A DNA stretch of 64,000 nt from Molanna angustata (lineage: Eukaryota > Arthropoda > Insecta > Trichoptera > Molannidae): positions 5,671,756-5,735,755 of the forward strand of contig OY754990.1 of NCBI GenBank assembly GCA_963576475.1, read 5' to 3'. Below, one piece after another: positions 21,456-31,929 of this stretch. A program made the position numbers and the translations under genes. Within the stretch, counting starts at the first letter, position 1. Every line of letters starts with the position of its first letter. Under the pieces are notes generated by a model. The model made no database searches, had not been told where the DNA came from, and saw only the letters and a list, made by a program, of their open reading frames with translations.

Positions 21456-21744
21456 AACCCCTTGGGTTAGTGAGGAGCTAATAATGTAATAAAGCCATTT
21501 TTTTTAATCAAATTTGCCTCTACGAAATAATGTGAGTAGGTGCCTAATATCACAATTATTTACAATAATGTTTGGATTATTGTGTACCATTTACAGCACA
21601 AGATAACAATCGTCAAATATTACAATTTGAAATTCCTGGGAAATTCCACGGTTTGAGTAAAGTAATATACATTAATTTCTCGTTGGAGTCATCACAATTA
21701 GGAGTGTTGTTTTGACATTTATTCGATGTATACTAATTAGCATA

Positions 21745-21925
21745 AATAATAATAAATTTGGATTATTTTTATAGCGCCGTTTTTGTGATAACCTCACCTC
21801 AAGGGCATTAATCAATATCTCGTACATGCTGTTTTATATATTTAACATTTCTCTGGTTGGTTGGAAGAAATTGCCATTAGGCAATAAGCCCGCCAGTGTA
21901 CTAATCATATGTATTAGAAGTTTCA
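21745..21925 (+). repeat. dispersed segment plus LINE-X terminal stub
   Basis: 21745-21805 matches 505-570. 21845-21920 repeats the LINE-X end (GGTTGGTTGGAAGAAATTGCC, TTAGGCAATAAGCCCGCCAG, GTAAATAAATA). 21480-21744 shows nothing. Confidence 0.6.
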
Positions 21926-21987
21926 AGTAAATAAATATTTTCTTTATTTTTATTATATCCAAATAAAAAAGAATTAGGTACATAAGC

Positions 21988-22313
<326 letters not shown>

Positions 22314-22480
22314 AACTTTTTAACATCTCAATAGAGACGAAGTTTGGATATTATAGAAGAACCAGGAACTAAGGCACCTACAGGGCTTACGACCTGCCAT
22401 AGGCTGGTTTACGTGATCACTTTATGCGTTTGCGCAACGTTCACCAATTGTGCCTTCTTAGTTCAGGGAGACATCTTGTG
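22314..22480 (+). repeat. unit A copy
   Basis: ATCTCAATAGAGACGAAGTT, AAGGCACCTACAGGGCTTAC, TTTACGTGATCACTTTATGCG and GCGCAACGTTCACCAATTGTG, colinear with 36040-36180. Confidence 0.75.
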
Positions 22481-22605
22481 CGATAAAATATGATTAAAAA
22501 AAACTTAAAAATAAATTTAAAAAAAAATTGAAAAAATAATAAGAGTGTGGATATTGTCCTCGTAAAAAAAATATGCAACATCACATTTGTCCATCATATT
22601 TATAA

Positions 22606-22735
22606 CAGGAGAGCGTGTGTGAGACGACGCATGGACGTGAATGAATCGAGAAATGTATGTCAAGAGGGAGAAGTGTGGCATTCGGTTCTCTCTGCCTACT
22701 CCAATTAGGAAATGAGGTGATTGTATGGTATGGTT
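22606..22735 (+). pseudogene. RTE-A LINE 3' stub
   Basis: Encodes RACVRRRMDVNESRNVC then WHSVLSAYSN and ends with TATGGTATGG, the RTE-A tail. Only the last 40 codons survive. Confidence 0.75.
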
Positions 22736-22804
22736 TATTTGAATATAACTCCCTGTACCGAAAAAAACATAAATAAATAGATTGGTACGTGCCATAAACA
22801 AAAT

Positions 22805-23037
22805 TTATCTACACTAGTTGCATGTAACACGTGAGATCCAACTGTCGATAGCGATAGTATGTATAGTTGAAGAATAAGTACCAAACTATTACCCATAAAT
22901 CCAAATTATTAAATATTTTAAGATATTTTGTTTTCTATACAACACATGTAGGTATGTTTGTCAAGATAGGACAGTATGGAGGTCAGTCCTCTTTTCCTAC
23001 CCGGAATATGTAAACAGCATGATGGTTCTGTATGTAT
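22805..23037 (+). repeat. family S copy sharing RTE-A 3' end
   Basis: Head: CATGTAACACGTGAGATCCA, ACTGTCGATAGCGATAG; end: GTCAAGATAGGACAGTATGG, AGGTCAGTCCTCTTTTCCTACCC, then TGATGGTTCTGTATGTATG. The end is the RTE-A 3' end with fixed changes, and the head is not LINE coding sequence. Copies at 33825-34080, 46690-46820 and, complemented, inside the satellite from 55.2 kb. It looks like a SINE-type parasite of RTE-A (inference). Confidence 0.6.
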
Positions 23038-23039
23038 GT

Positions 23040-24480
23040 TTGGAGATATTAGTATCAAACTATACATGTCTATAGGCGACTGCCATACAAATTGTATGAA
23101 GCAATGTCGTCACTAAATTCGATTTTTATGAAAATTGTTAAAAAAAATTGAGATGTACTTCTACAATTATGATATTTTTTATAGAAAATTAAATTATCTA
23201 GTTGGGATGTTTCGCCTTTTTTCGATATTTTTAAAAAAGATTGAAATATAGGCAGTTAAATTTATCATAAAAAAAAATATTTTTCTTAATAAAAAATGTT
23301 TGAGAAACCCTGGAATTTTTTTTGAATAAATCGTTTTTAGATTTTGTATTTGTCTATGTTTATACCAATTTTCAGTGTTCTAGCTTATATGGTTTCTGAG
23401 ATATATGGAAAAATAAACCAAAAATTCAAAAGTTGATAACCCCTGACTGAAACAAAAATTCAAAATTCTGAGTATAAAAGTTTTGTAGGCCTATAACTAT
23501 TTATATATTTTGAAATTTTGGGCTCTGTACATTGAGCGGATCAAAAGTTATAAGGGGGGACGGACACACACACACAGACTGACACACACACAGACACACG
23601 AAATGTTCTACTCCGAATTCTGAGTAAATCCGTATACGGAACATATATGCTGCGAAGCCTCTAAGTTGGTGTTTTTTGACCGCAAAGGTGGAAAAGCCGT
23701 GAAAAAAGTAGACCATGCATACAATTCTCGCGTATCTAGGATTTAAACTGCCTCTTACTTCAAGAGAATTTCATTATCTTGAACGAATCGACAGTTGGAT
23801 AAATGAAAATAGCTGTTTGGAAGATATTGCCATATGGCTATGAGCCTTCCATTGCGCACAAAAAAAACTATCTTATTGATTTAAAAAATGTCTAAGACAA
23901 ATTAATGTTGGTACTTACAAGTAGGGATGTGCAAACGTTATTTTCCGCTATTTTCTCTTGTCCGATATTCGAGAGAAACAGAGCATGACAAATCGATACA
24001 AACACAATAGCCGTATAATCTATCTCTCTGGCTTGTTTCGATACAATATTATTGTTTTCTGATAAATCGGTTGCTACTTCTCCTGCATTCTTACTCTTTA
24101 CCCCCACCTCCCCACTAATAATAACCTTTCTCGTTTGATTGTTATATAAATACCTACCTCACTTGTGACACGATAAAATACAGAATAAGTGGGTAATATA
24201 GAAAAAAAGACGAGGGGCCTCGTAAAAACGACGCCGAATATAATTGACAATCTATATTTCATTTCATTTCTTTCCCTGCGTATAATCAGAGATTCCCCGG
24301 GAATTATGATAAAGTCGATTTGATTCTTTACATCCCTAGAATACCGCAGTTTGACTCAAATAAAATATATATGTGTAGGTAGGTTGGTCGTATTTTGTAT
24401 AGAATTTCATTTATTTTTAGCCCGTAGGGGTATTAAAGTAGCCTTTCGCTATATACCTATTGAAGCTATTAATTAAAATC
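23040..24480. other. no gene recognised; C/A-rich GGACGGACACAC tract
   Basis: No frame with a recognisable domain. 23556-23600 holds GGGGGGACGGACACACACA and several GACACACACA motifs. 23815-23855 resembles a LINE 3' end (TTGGAAGATATTGCCATATGG). The rest shows nothing I can support. Confidence 0.4.
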
Positions 24481-24561
24481 TTTTAAAAATAATTAAATGA
24501 AATAAAACACAACTTTGTGTACACCACTACAATTAAAATTTTTATTCAAATGAATAAAAAA

Positions 24562-24605
24562 TCCCTCTACATGTTACGAGAACAAAGTTCCCTTCCTCAG
24601 GAGGA
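24562..24605 (-). ncRNA. hammerhead-like fold, left palindrome arm
   Basis: Exact mirror of the plus-strand motif at 24624-24667, read on the minus strand. See that entry for pairing. Confidence 0.45.
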
Positions 24606-24623
24606 TACAAAGTATACTTTGTA

Positions 24624-24667
24624 TCCTCCTGAGGAAGGGAACTTTGTTCTCGTAACATGTAGAGGGA
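24624..24667 (+). ncRNA. hammerhead-like fold, right palindrome arm
   Basis: Stem I TCCTC (24624-24628) pairs with GAGGG (24662-24666, one U-G). Core CUGAGGA at 24629-24635 fits the hammerhead CUGANGA. Stem II GGGAAC-UUU-GUUCUC pairs with one G-U. Then GUAA stands where GAAA is expected. Stem III is the self-complementary ACAUGU, and A24661 is in the cleavage position after U. One extra A lies between the core and stem II. Short self-complementary stem III is known from Penelope-like and retrozyme hammerheads. The GUAA change may abolish cleavage. Confidence 0.45.
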
Positions 24668-25051
24668 TTTTTTATTCATTTGAATAAAAATTTTAATTGT
24701 AGTGGTGTACACAAAGTTGTGTTTTATTTCATTTAATTATTTCAAAATGATACCACAAAGTAAAAAACAATCGTTCGTCGATGATGTGCTTTTAAAAATA
24801 GTCAACTTTAAACTTAAATTAAAATAAGCAGTGAAGGATCTCACAGAAAGAGAGAGAAATGTAAAAGCACGATTACTTACAATATATGTACACATATACA
24901 ATTCACAATTTAATAAATATGTATACCACAATATCAACTTTCACATTCATTAAAGAACAATTAAAAATTGAGCATTCTCGATATGTAAGATGAGGGAAAA
25001 TTTGCATTTGTAAAGTTTCAGTTGAGTGATTTTGTCTGTACGCTGATTGTT

Positions 25052-25123
25052 TTTACTCCTCACTACCCCAAGGGGATATAGTGGGGAGTTATATATTTGC
25101 AATTTTTAAGGTTATCATTGCGT
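25052..25123 (-). repeat. unit B terminal stub
   Basis: TTTTTACTCCTCACTACCCC, AAGGGGATATAGTGGGGAGT and TTGCAATTTTTAAGG match the end of unit B. 24745-25051 before it and 25124-25295 after it show no gene. Confidence 0.7.
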
Positions 25124-25307
25124 GTGTGCGTAAGTGCGTGCGTGCGCTTTTCGATATTTAAATTCCTTTGTTAACAACATAATATACTTTTTGATGTTAG
25201 TATTGTGTACCTTTTTAATTCTCATTCCGAAAATATTCAAATACGTAATATTGATTGCCATAGAATTTTTGTGGCGGTGTGAACCAAGAATTTTAGCTTT
25301 TGTCCTA

Positions 25308-26000
25308 CATACATACATACCATCACGCCATGTTCCTTGCGGGGTAGGCAGAGAGAACCGAACGCCACATTTTTCTATCCTGGCACGCATCCCTCGCCTC
25401 GCCCACATTCATGCATCGTCCATACATGTTCGTCTATTGCTCACACTTCAAACATTTCCGTCTTTCAAAATATCGTTCACATGGTCGTGCCATCCCTTTC
25501 TTGGGCGTCCCCGACCTCTCATTCCATTCCTTTCCGCTCTGTATATTTTCTTCGTCAGGCGCTCCTCGTTCATTCTCCCCATGTGACCAAACCATCTCAA
25601 TATGTTCACTTTCATTCTAGTAATGACATCTTTCTTCATCTTACATTCTTTCCTTATGTCCTCATTTCTTACCCGGTCACACATCGTTCTATTACAAATT
25701 CTTCTTTACGATCTCATTTCAAATGCATTTATTCTGCTTTCATGCGTCTTCTGCCATGTCCAGGTTTTACTTGCATACGTTAACGTTGGCGTTATTAATG
25801 GCAACTTTGGCATCCTTTGATTTGTTGCGATCATTCATAATTGGTCTTAGTGCTCCATTCCCTCTGTTTCCTGCCATAACTCTTCTTTCGATCTCTTTCA
25901 TTCTCGAGCCGTCCATTCCGTTGAAATATGCTTCCCAAGTATAGGTACATATACGTCGACTTGCTCTAGCCATTCGTTCTCTACTCTTATTTTACACGCT
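25308..26000 (-). pseudogene. RTE-A LINE fragment with likely target duplication
   Basis: Minus strand: ENEWLE-like start, then YTWEAYFNGMDGSRMKEIER, NGALRPIMNDRNKSKDAKV, RVRNEDIRKECKMKKDVITR, NILRWFGHMGRMNEERLTKK, GRGRPRKGWHDHVNDILKDG and a WRSVL end, very close to 45241-45953 but with frameshifts near 25445, 25690 and 25770. ACCATACATACATACATA-type tail lies at the left. GCTTTTGTCCTA (25296-25307) and GCTTTTGTTCTA (26001-26012) flank it with one mismatch. Confidence 0.8.
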
Positions 26001-26014
26001 GCTTTTGTTCTATC

Positions 26015-26440
26015 TTTAGATTATTGATCTGTGCTCAGCATAAATTTTCGTTGTATAATCTAAACAAATATTGTATTTATAGATTCTCAAATAAACGCTT
26101 ATGTACCTATTACTAACATTGTATGTACCAACCTATGTTCATATACATATTTATGTATAATTCCTCTAATGTTTACTTTGCAAATTAACAACGTTGAAAA
26201 CCAGCCACTTAAGTTTATATTCCAAGTAGTAATAAGCTGGTGCGCATACGCGCGTTTTGTTACTCTCGACACACGCTCTCGACAGTAGACAGTTTGGACT
26301 GTATTGACGTGTTGAGGCACTGACATTATCGTCACCCTGTGTTTGACCACTGCAAATTTCACTACTTAGTTCTCGTCTTGGTGATTCAAACATAATAAAT
26401 ACTATGTAGGTAGTAAATACTAAGTTTTTGAAACATGTAT
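26015..26440. other. no gene recognised
   Basis: Frames of up to 87 residues exist on the minus strand but have no domain or repeat match that I recognise. Confidence 0.4.
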
Positions 26441-26442
26441 CC

Positions 26443-26886
26443 TGCCTGTGCTTACGTATGGTCTGGAAACTATCACGCTAACTGCGAGGACCATACATAA
26501 GCTAAAATGCACTCAGAGATCCATGGAAAGGCAAATGATAGGCGTAAGTCTAAGAGACAAAATTAGAAATGAAGAAATCAGACGCCAGACAAAAGTTGTT
26601 GATGTCATGGATCGAGTTGCAAAACTTAAATGGCAATGGGCAGGTCATGTTGCCAGACGGGGTACGGACAGATGGGCACCCAGAATTCTAAATTGGAGAC
26701 CATGGGATATGAAAAGGGGAATAGGCCGGCCCCAGAAAAGGTGGGCCGATGAATATTGTCCCTGTCGCTGGAAGCGGATGGGTTCGAAAAGCCCAGAAAA
26801 AAGACGAGTGGAAGCTATTAGAAGAGGCCTACATCCAGCAGTGGAGAGATGGCTGAGAAAGAAGAAGAAGAAGAAGAAGAAGAAGG
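26443..26886 (+). pseudogene. RTE-B LINE C-terminus with GAA tail
   Basis: Frame from LTYGLETITLTARTIHKLKC through MERQMIGVSLRDKIRNEEIR, AKLKWQWAGHVARRGTD and GRPQKRWADE. A frameshift near 26755 shifts it away from the expected W-rich end, but LHPAVERW is in place. The (GAA)n tract at 26857-26886 is the 3' tail, and translation through it gives a lysine run that is not protein. 5'-truncated just after the RT domain. Confidence 0.85.
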
Positions 26887-26889
26887 TAG

Positions 26890-27360
26890 TTAATCACACC
26901 ATTCATTTTTATATTAGGTATTCAATCAGTAATATCCTTATGTTCAAGAAATGCATTTTTTATTTGAGTTTTTTTTTATTTATTTATTCTTTGGTTTTAA
27001 ATATATGTACTTTCGTGTTTAATTTACCTTTCTTATATGTTTTTATTTTTTTATATATCTTCTGCTATCGTTGTTATGTCTAGATGTTTATAAATTATAT
27101 TTCTTTGGTTTATGCTGTGTCATGTAATATTTTGTTTTTTAAATGGTTTTGAGCCGTGAATCAATATATAAATAAATAATTTTCACCACATAAAAACAAA
27201 TAAAGAAAAACAAATCAACATCATCCGATGTTGATTTGTTTTTCTTTATTTGTTTTTATTTTTGTTTATACTAGATGTAAGGATTTTTTTACATCTAAAT
27301 AAAATATATACAATACAATACATTGCATACATATGTACGTACGGTGATTCACCAAAACCT
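26890..27360. other. AT-rich spacer with 32-bp hairpin
   Basis: 27191-27222 and 27227-27258 are perfect 32-bp inverted arms around a 4-nt loop ATCC (arm starts TAAAAACAAATAAAG). The rest is AT-rich without recognisable coding. Confidence 0.7.
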
Positions 27361-27361
27361 T

Positions 27362-28575
27362 TAAAAACGAGTGGGTCTAACAAGTCATTCCATAAATTAT
27401 TCAAATTTTGTATGGAAAATATTCAGCATAAAGCTGATTGGTAACCGGAGGGGTTACCAATCAACAGTAGTTAGTAACCAGAGTGGTTACTAATAAATAT
27501 ATGTGGTAACCAGAGGGGTTACCAGTAAAGAGAGTTTACTATATCCCAAGTGGATATGATTTGAAATAAGAACACAAGGACAGTGGTTGAGAGAGAAGAA
27601 GAAAGAATGGTCAAAAGTAACAATGAGTATATTGATCACAATTAATAGTTTGCTTAAGGGTAAATTTACAATTGATGAAATAACTTACAAAGGAACTTTT
27701 CTCACGATGAGTAGGTATAACGAGCGAGTTAGCGGGTGTGTTCGAAGTGTCCGAATCTTCGCATGGTGAAGTACCATCGTGCTCGCGAGGTCGAGAGATG
27801 ACCGGTGGTCGAGAGACGAAGTGTCGGCGAGACGGCGTGGTCGAGAACGGCGGCGTGATGTGACGAATCGAAGTCACGGAAATACGGAAATGAAGTGACG
27901 ACGTGTAGAGGTGTAGACTCCCTTAAATAGTGCTGCGCTGGGGGTAGCAAGTTCAATGTCCTCGAACTTTCTAGACTTATTTATTTGAAGTGTCATACCC
28001 AGTTGAGGAGTATTGTCACCAGTTTGACGTTGCGGGCGATGAACTCGGCCTAGCGATAAACAAATGTACTTGCCGTCGCTAGGCGCGCGCTCGAAAGAAA
28101 TTTCGAGATGTGGTCTGCCACAAGCATTTTCATGAAATTAGTTTGATGAATTGTTTTTTATTGAAATATTTTATTATGAAAACTTGATAACTCTTCAATG
28201 CCATTATATAAAAGTGCCTTTTTATCAATTTGAAAATAAATTTTTTAAATTTCCTGAGCTTGGGGTCACTTTGAAATATTTGACAGTTAAAAAAACACTA
28301 TTCAGATATCCTTCAAAATCAAATGGGATCTATCCGAGTATCAGATATACATATTTGCAATATTTGAAAATAATCGAATGAGAACTTTATTCTACAATCG
28401 ATAAAGTAAAATTCACACAAATCACATAGCACACACTCACAGATAAATTGTGATGAAACTTACAGAATACAATCTCAGCATGATACTAGTTGATAATATG
28501 CAATAAAAAATACCCTTAAAAATTGCGAAATCATAACTCCCTACTATATCTCCTTGGGTTAGTGAGGAGTAAAAA
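27362..28575 (+). repeat. unit B copy split by a 693-bp insertion
   Basis: 27362-27429 gives the start (AAAACGAGTGGG, AACAAGTCATTCCATAAA, TATGGAAAATATTCAGCAT) and 28123-28575 continues at GCATTTTCATGAAATTAG and runs to TTAGTGAGGAGTAAAAAA. Joining at AGCAT restores the order seen in the copies at 9259 and 14674. Confidence 0.8.
27430..28122. mobile_element. 693-bp insertion with 5-bp duplication, possible solo LTR
   Basis: Flanked by AGCAT at 27425-27429 and 28123-28127. It starts with three hairpin repeats (GGTAACC-N-GGTTACC at 27441, AGTAACC-N-GGTTACT near 27476, GGTAACC-N-GGTTACC near 27507). 27715-27945 is GC-rich with repeated GTCGAGA and CGGCG, unlike its surroundings, followed by CTTAAATAGTGCTGCGC. 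A 5-bp duplication and this size suit a solo LTR, but the ends are not TG/CA, so the class is uncertain. No frame with a known domain. Confidence 0.55.
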
Positions 28576-28880
28576 AAGGACCTTGAATACGCTCATTGAT
28601 GACTAATGCCCGATTTCCCCAAGGCTCCTTAACTTAAAAAATCACATTTATGAACCACTTAGCGCAAAATTGCATTTCACCAAACAATCTTAGCCTCGCT
28701 TAGCGACGTCGGCGCATAAAATTTTAAGTGGCGGTCTCTAGTGGATTAACCGTCATAAGCGTCACTTAACGCGTTTGGCAGATAGATATTTGGGTTACGA
28801 TTTCGTCGCAGAGTTATTTTATTATTGAATTTATCTTTTTTTTTGTAAAATTTAAGTTATATTTTGTTTATTATCATCTT
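28576..28880. other. no gene recognised
   Basis: Relatively unique, with CGATTTCCCCAAGGCTCC and CACTTAGCGC-type motifs. It may be the non-coding part of the element that encodes the frame at 28886-29028. Confidence 0.4.
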
Positions 28881-28885
28881 GGAAG

Positions 28886-29028
28886 ATGGCTGGATTCGTG
28901 AAATCGTTGAATAGACATGCTCCATCCGTTTGTTTTGAAGTAATTGCCGTGTTTTTTGAAACTAATTCAATTAATTTAGTTTTTTCACTGGGGGTAAAAT
29001 TTGTAGAACGTTTCCTTGGTTTATCCAT
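28886..29028 (-). pseudogene. Myb/SANT-like domain N-terminus, partial
   Basis: From an ATG at 29028 the minus strand reads MDKPRKRSTNFTPSEKTKL, IELVSKNTAITSKQTDG and then loses similarity. The pattern (basic start, NFT-x-EK-x-L, ELV-x(5)-I) is that of the Myb/SANT-like DNA-binding protein that accompanies Harbinger-type transposons. Only about 35 residues fit, without the later tryptophan positions, so this is a probable relic and not a secure call. Confidence 0.4.
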
Positions 29029-29133
29029 AATTATACTCTGCTAAATATTATACTCTGATAAATATGCGCGTCCCGTGTCGAACAATCTCAACAATCAACA
29101 AGTGCGAAGCGAATAAACAGCCATGACAGCGAG

Positions 29134-29366
29134 TATATCCTAGGATGTACACCGATTTTTTAAACCAAACCTACAAAAGTTTGGTAAAAATAGATTGGTT
29201 AGGTTTGTATGTAGTTATAATTGCGGCTGGCATGAGCCAGTTGCATTGTATATTAAAAAAAATAACAAATATTAAAATAAAATTAACTAAATTGGTGTGA
29301 ATACTAAATAAACTGTCTGTACATGATGTGTCAAAAACAAAAACTGGTGTACAAATAAGGCTACCC
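29134..29366 (-). mobile_element. small element at TGACAGCGAG, opposite orientation
   Basis: Reverse complement of the inserts at 11687-11883 and 38285-38494: CTAGGATGTACACC at the left, TTTGGTAAAAATAGATTGG inside, and TGGTGTACAAATAAGG at the right. TGACAGCGAG lies on both sides (29124-29133 and 29367-29376). It contains no coding frame. Confidence 0.65.
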
Positions 29367-29399
29367 TGACAGCGAGCGCCGCTAAAGCCATCTGTTGAC

Positions 29400-30060
29400 G
29401 CCAGCGGCAATTACCTATACTCACGAGATCAAAGTAGTACTTTTTTATAATTAATTTATATATAGAGTAAAAATCGTGAAATTCACACGTTAGAATATTT
29501 TAATGATATTTTTATAGTTTATTATGTACATATTTCTTATTTGCATATTTTTTAAAGTAACGTTATCTTGAGTCCATATTCATGTTCACCGGAAACATAA
29601 CAAAAACTAATCCTGACCTTAGGTTAGTGTGGCTGTTATTTGTTGGTGAAATGTAAATTTATTAAGTAAGCCACTTAAGGATTTAAGTTTCGAATGGGTA
29701 CTTAGCTGATGTTCGATTTTGAGGGACCTTGGAGAAAGCGGCCGTAAGACGTATAGTTCAAAGACGTTGGCTTCTGGCCCAATATGAAATGGTTTCCCTC
29801 TAGAAAAAGGTGTTTGGATGAGAGCTGTTTTTCTGACTGAATAAAATACCAAGTATAAAAACGTACCTACAGCGTTGTATTTAAGTGTCGCGATTGTAAA
29901 ATCACTCATGTGTTTTAGCTCTAGTTCCCTAGTACTCGTATTGATTTGAAGATTTACGAAGTGTTTTATTTATATAAGTAAATTATAAATGGTACGAGTA
30001 TCTTAACAACTTAAAGTGGGTATTTCATACGTAGGCACTCAGTTAAAGCTGATTTAGGAG
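29400..30060. other. no gene recognised
   Basis: A 96-residue frame on the minus strand (29619-29909) has no known domain. Nothing else stands out. Confidence 0.4.
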
Positions 30061-30190
30061 CATTTTCAATATTTAATCTTTATACGTACAATTCTTCTGT
30101 ACGTGTTTATGTCACTGAACTCCTAAACAACTGGAACGATTTTGATGAAACATTTTGTGTGTATTTGATTGGGTTCGAGAAAAAAATATA
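30060..30190 (+). repeat. Helitron-like terminal repeat (tentative)
   Basis: CAATTCTTCTGTACGTGTTTATGTCAC-like start (ATTCTTCTGTACGTG), then CCTAAACAACTGGAACGATTTT and TTTTGTGTGTATTTG; same family as 16610-16740. Confidence 0.45.
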
Positions 30191-30267
30191 ACATTAGAAA
30201 TTTAAAAAAAGACATTTTTTTTTACTTTTTTTAAGAGAATGAAAAATTATGTCTTTAATAATTAGAA

Positions 30268-30485
30268 AAAATACTGGTAGACAGTCCATGTTTCACTAGC
30301 ATACATCAAAGTAGGCACTGCAATTGCATTATGTACAGAAATTTTGGCTTCCTTTGAGATGCTTGGATCGGACATTACTGGTCTAAGTGCTCCGTTGTTC
30401 TATTACCTGCCATAACTCTTCTTTCAATGTCTTTATCAGGTCTTCCATTCCGTTCAAACATACTCCCCAAGTTTAAATGATTCCT
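30268..30485 (-). pseudogene. RTE-A LINE fragment
   Basis: Minus strand reads LGSMFERNGRPDKDIERR, VMAGNR, then a frameshift, SDPSISKEAKISVHNAI-like residues, and YASETWTV. Internal RTE-A segment without either end. Confidence 0.75.
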
Positions 30486-30489
30486 CTAA

Positions 30490-31305
30490 TTGTTAATCAA
30501 AATAAATATAATATTTAAAATATGTTCCTCTTCGTTGTTATTTTAAAGGTTTTTTTTTTACCTTAACAAAGTAAATTGAATTAATTAAAAATATTCAATT
30601 ATGAATTTATAATTATGTAAACAATTAAAAATATATTAATGATATAAAATGTGTATATTTATTTATAGGTATTTTAATTCAATATTTGTTTTGTATTTCG
30701 TAGTAATACAACCAACTTCATATTGTTAAGCAAATCTAAAATGTAGAATTGACTTAATTTGGTTTCGTACCGAGATAGGGACTCGGATCAATTCTGGGAC
30801 AGGTGGCCGGTGAATGTTTATCGAAAACGATTCGCCGCATAGGAAAAAACATTTTCCAGACGTGTATGTATGTAGTGAATTCTTCATTGTTATTGAACGT
30901 GTCTGTTGTGTCTAGGCTACATGAAATAACTTTTAAATTACATAATGACTAAAACTAGTGGGTAGTGGCCAACGCTAAACTCTTCCCTATTTTATTTCTG
31001 CAGGGCTACTCATGAAGTTGATAACAGTGAAATTAAGATCAGCTTCAGATTATACAACAATTAATTACTATTAATTTCATACTCAACGTTGATATCAACA
31101 AATTTCCGTGATTAAATGTAGAGAAACATTAAGATTGGATTATAATCGAGTACTGATTTATTAATTTTTAAGATTAAGGCAAACTTAGAATGTATTAAGA
31201 ACATGTCATAAGTAGCCCCCTGTATTTTGTTAATTACTTCGTATTTACCACATTATTTGTACTGAAATTATGCATAGTAAAAGAAAATATCGAAAAAAAT
31301 GTACC
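30490..31305. other. unit B stub only
   Basis: 30957-30990 matches the unit B start (CTAGTGGGTAGTGGCCAACG). No gene in the rest. Confidence 0.4.
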
Positions 31306-31309
31306 ACAA

Positions 31310-31925
31310 AGCACTGGATGGGCTTTGACTGAATCCGGAAATCTCTTCCACTCTTGGCTTTATGAAGCCATGGTTTTCCGGTTTCTGATTTGCAGAATGG
31401 ATACATCAGCGCTGTCCACAGTGTCCATCCATCGTAGTTTGGGTGTTCCTGGTCTTCTTCGTCCTTGCGGTGTGGAGATTCCCAGCCCATCTCAGGCATC
31501 CCACCTTGATGGAACTTACCACATCGAGCTATCCATACAATATGTCCAATTCTGATTCGTTTCAGACTACGAAGACGTCAATTTTTTTTTAATGAATATG
31601 TCCTTGTCAAACAAGTACATATACATCTTCCAACGTTCCCTAAAATAAGCAAATAAATGCTTGTCTAAAATATCGGGCAACCGTGGATAAAAGGATTTTA
31701 TCCGCGAGGTGTGACGTAATGAGTCCCGTATAAATAAAGTCAACTTTTTGACATTTCTCATATAGGTACTAAAATTCCGTATAAAATTTTTAGTCGAATC
31801 TGAATAAGGCCTAATGTCATATTTCTCTAAATTGTATAAACGAAGACTCCAACCATCAGTATCTCTTAATGGACCAAAGACTGTTCTGAGGATTCTTCCC
31901 TCGAATGCTGCAACAGATACCTCTA
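31310..31925 (-). pseudogene. R-E LINE C-terminus, split by SINE2
   Basis: Minus strand 31925-31809 reads EVSVAAFEGRILRTVFGPLRD then DGWSLRLYN, the block ERxILRxIFGPxRDxDGxWRxRxN of several LINEs. After the SINE2 (31592-31690) it continues with RIRIGHIVWIARCG, and in another frame TPKLRWMDTVDSADVSI and EWKRFPDSVKAHP down to about 31310. Stops and frameshifts throughout. Confidence 0.7.
31592..31690 (-). mobile_element. SINE2, partial
   Basis: GAATATGTCCTTGTCAAACA, ACATATACATCTTCC and AATAAATGCTTGTCTA are the tail half of SINE2. The tRNA head is missing. Confidence 0.75.
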
Positions 31926-31929
31926 GACT

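Larger units (their letters stand above)
24487..24742. repeat. perfect 256-bp palindrome
   Basis: 24487-24614 and 24615-24742 are exact reverse complements, 128 bp per arm with no spacer (centre AGTA/TACT). Base-by-base comparison shows no mismatch. Each arm contains TCCTCCTGAGGAAGGGAAC and CTCGTAACATGTAGAGGGA, which fold into a hammerhead-like structure, and ends in ACAACTTTGTGT and TTTAATT sequences. By analogy with the Penelope-like element at 40.4 kb I infer two head-to-head terminal repeats whose body has been lost. Confidence 0.9.

Noticed and set aside
23550..23610. GGACGGACACACACA tract as a regulatory element
   Set aside because: It is a short imperfect C/A repeat of a type common in dispersed repeats; there is no gene beside it to regulate.
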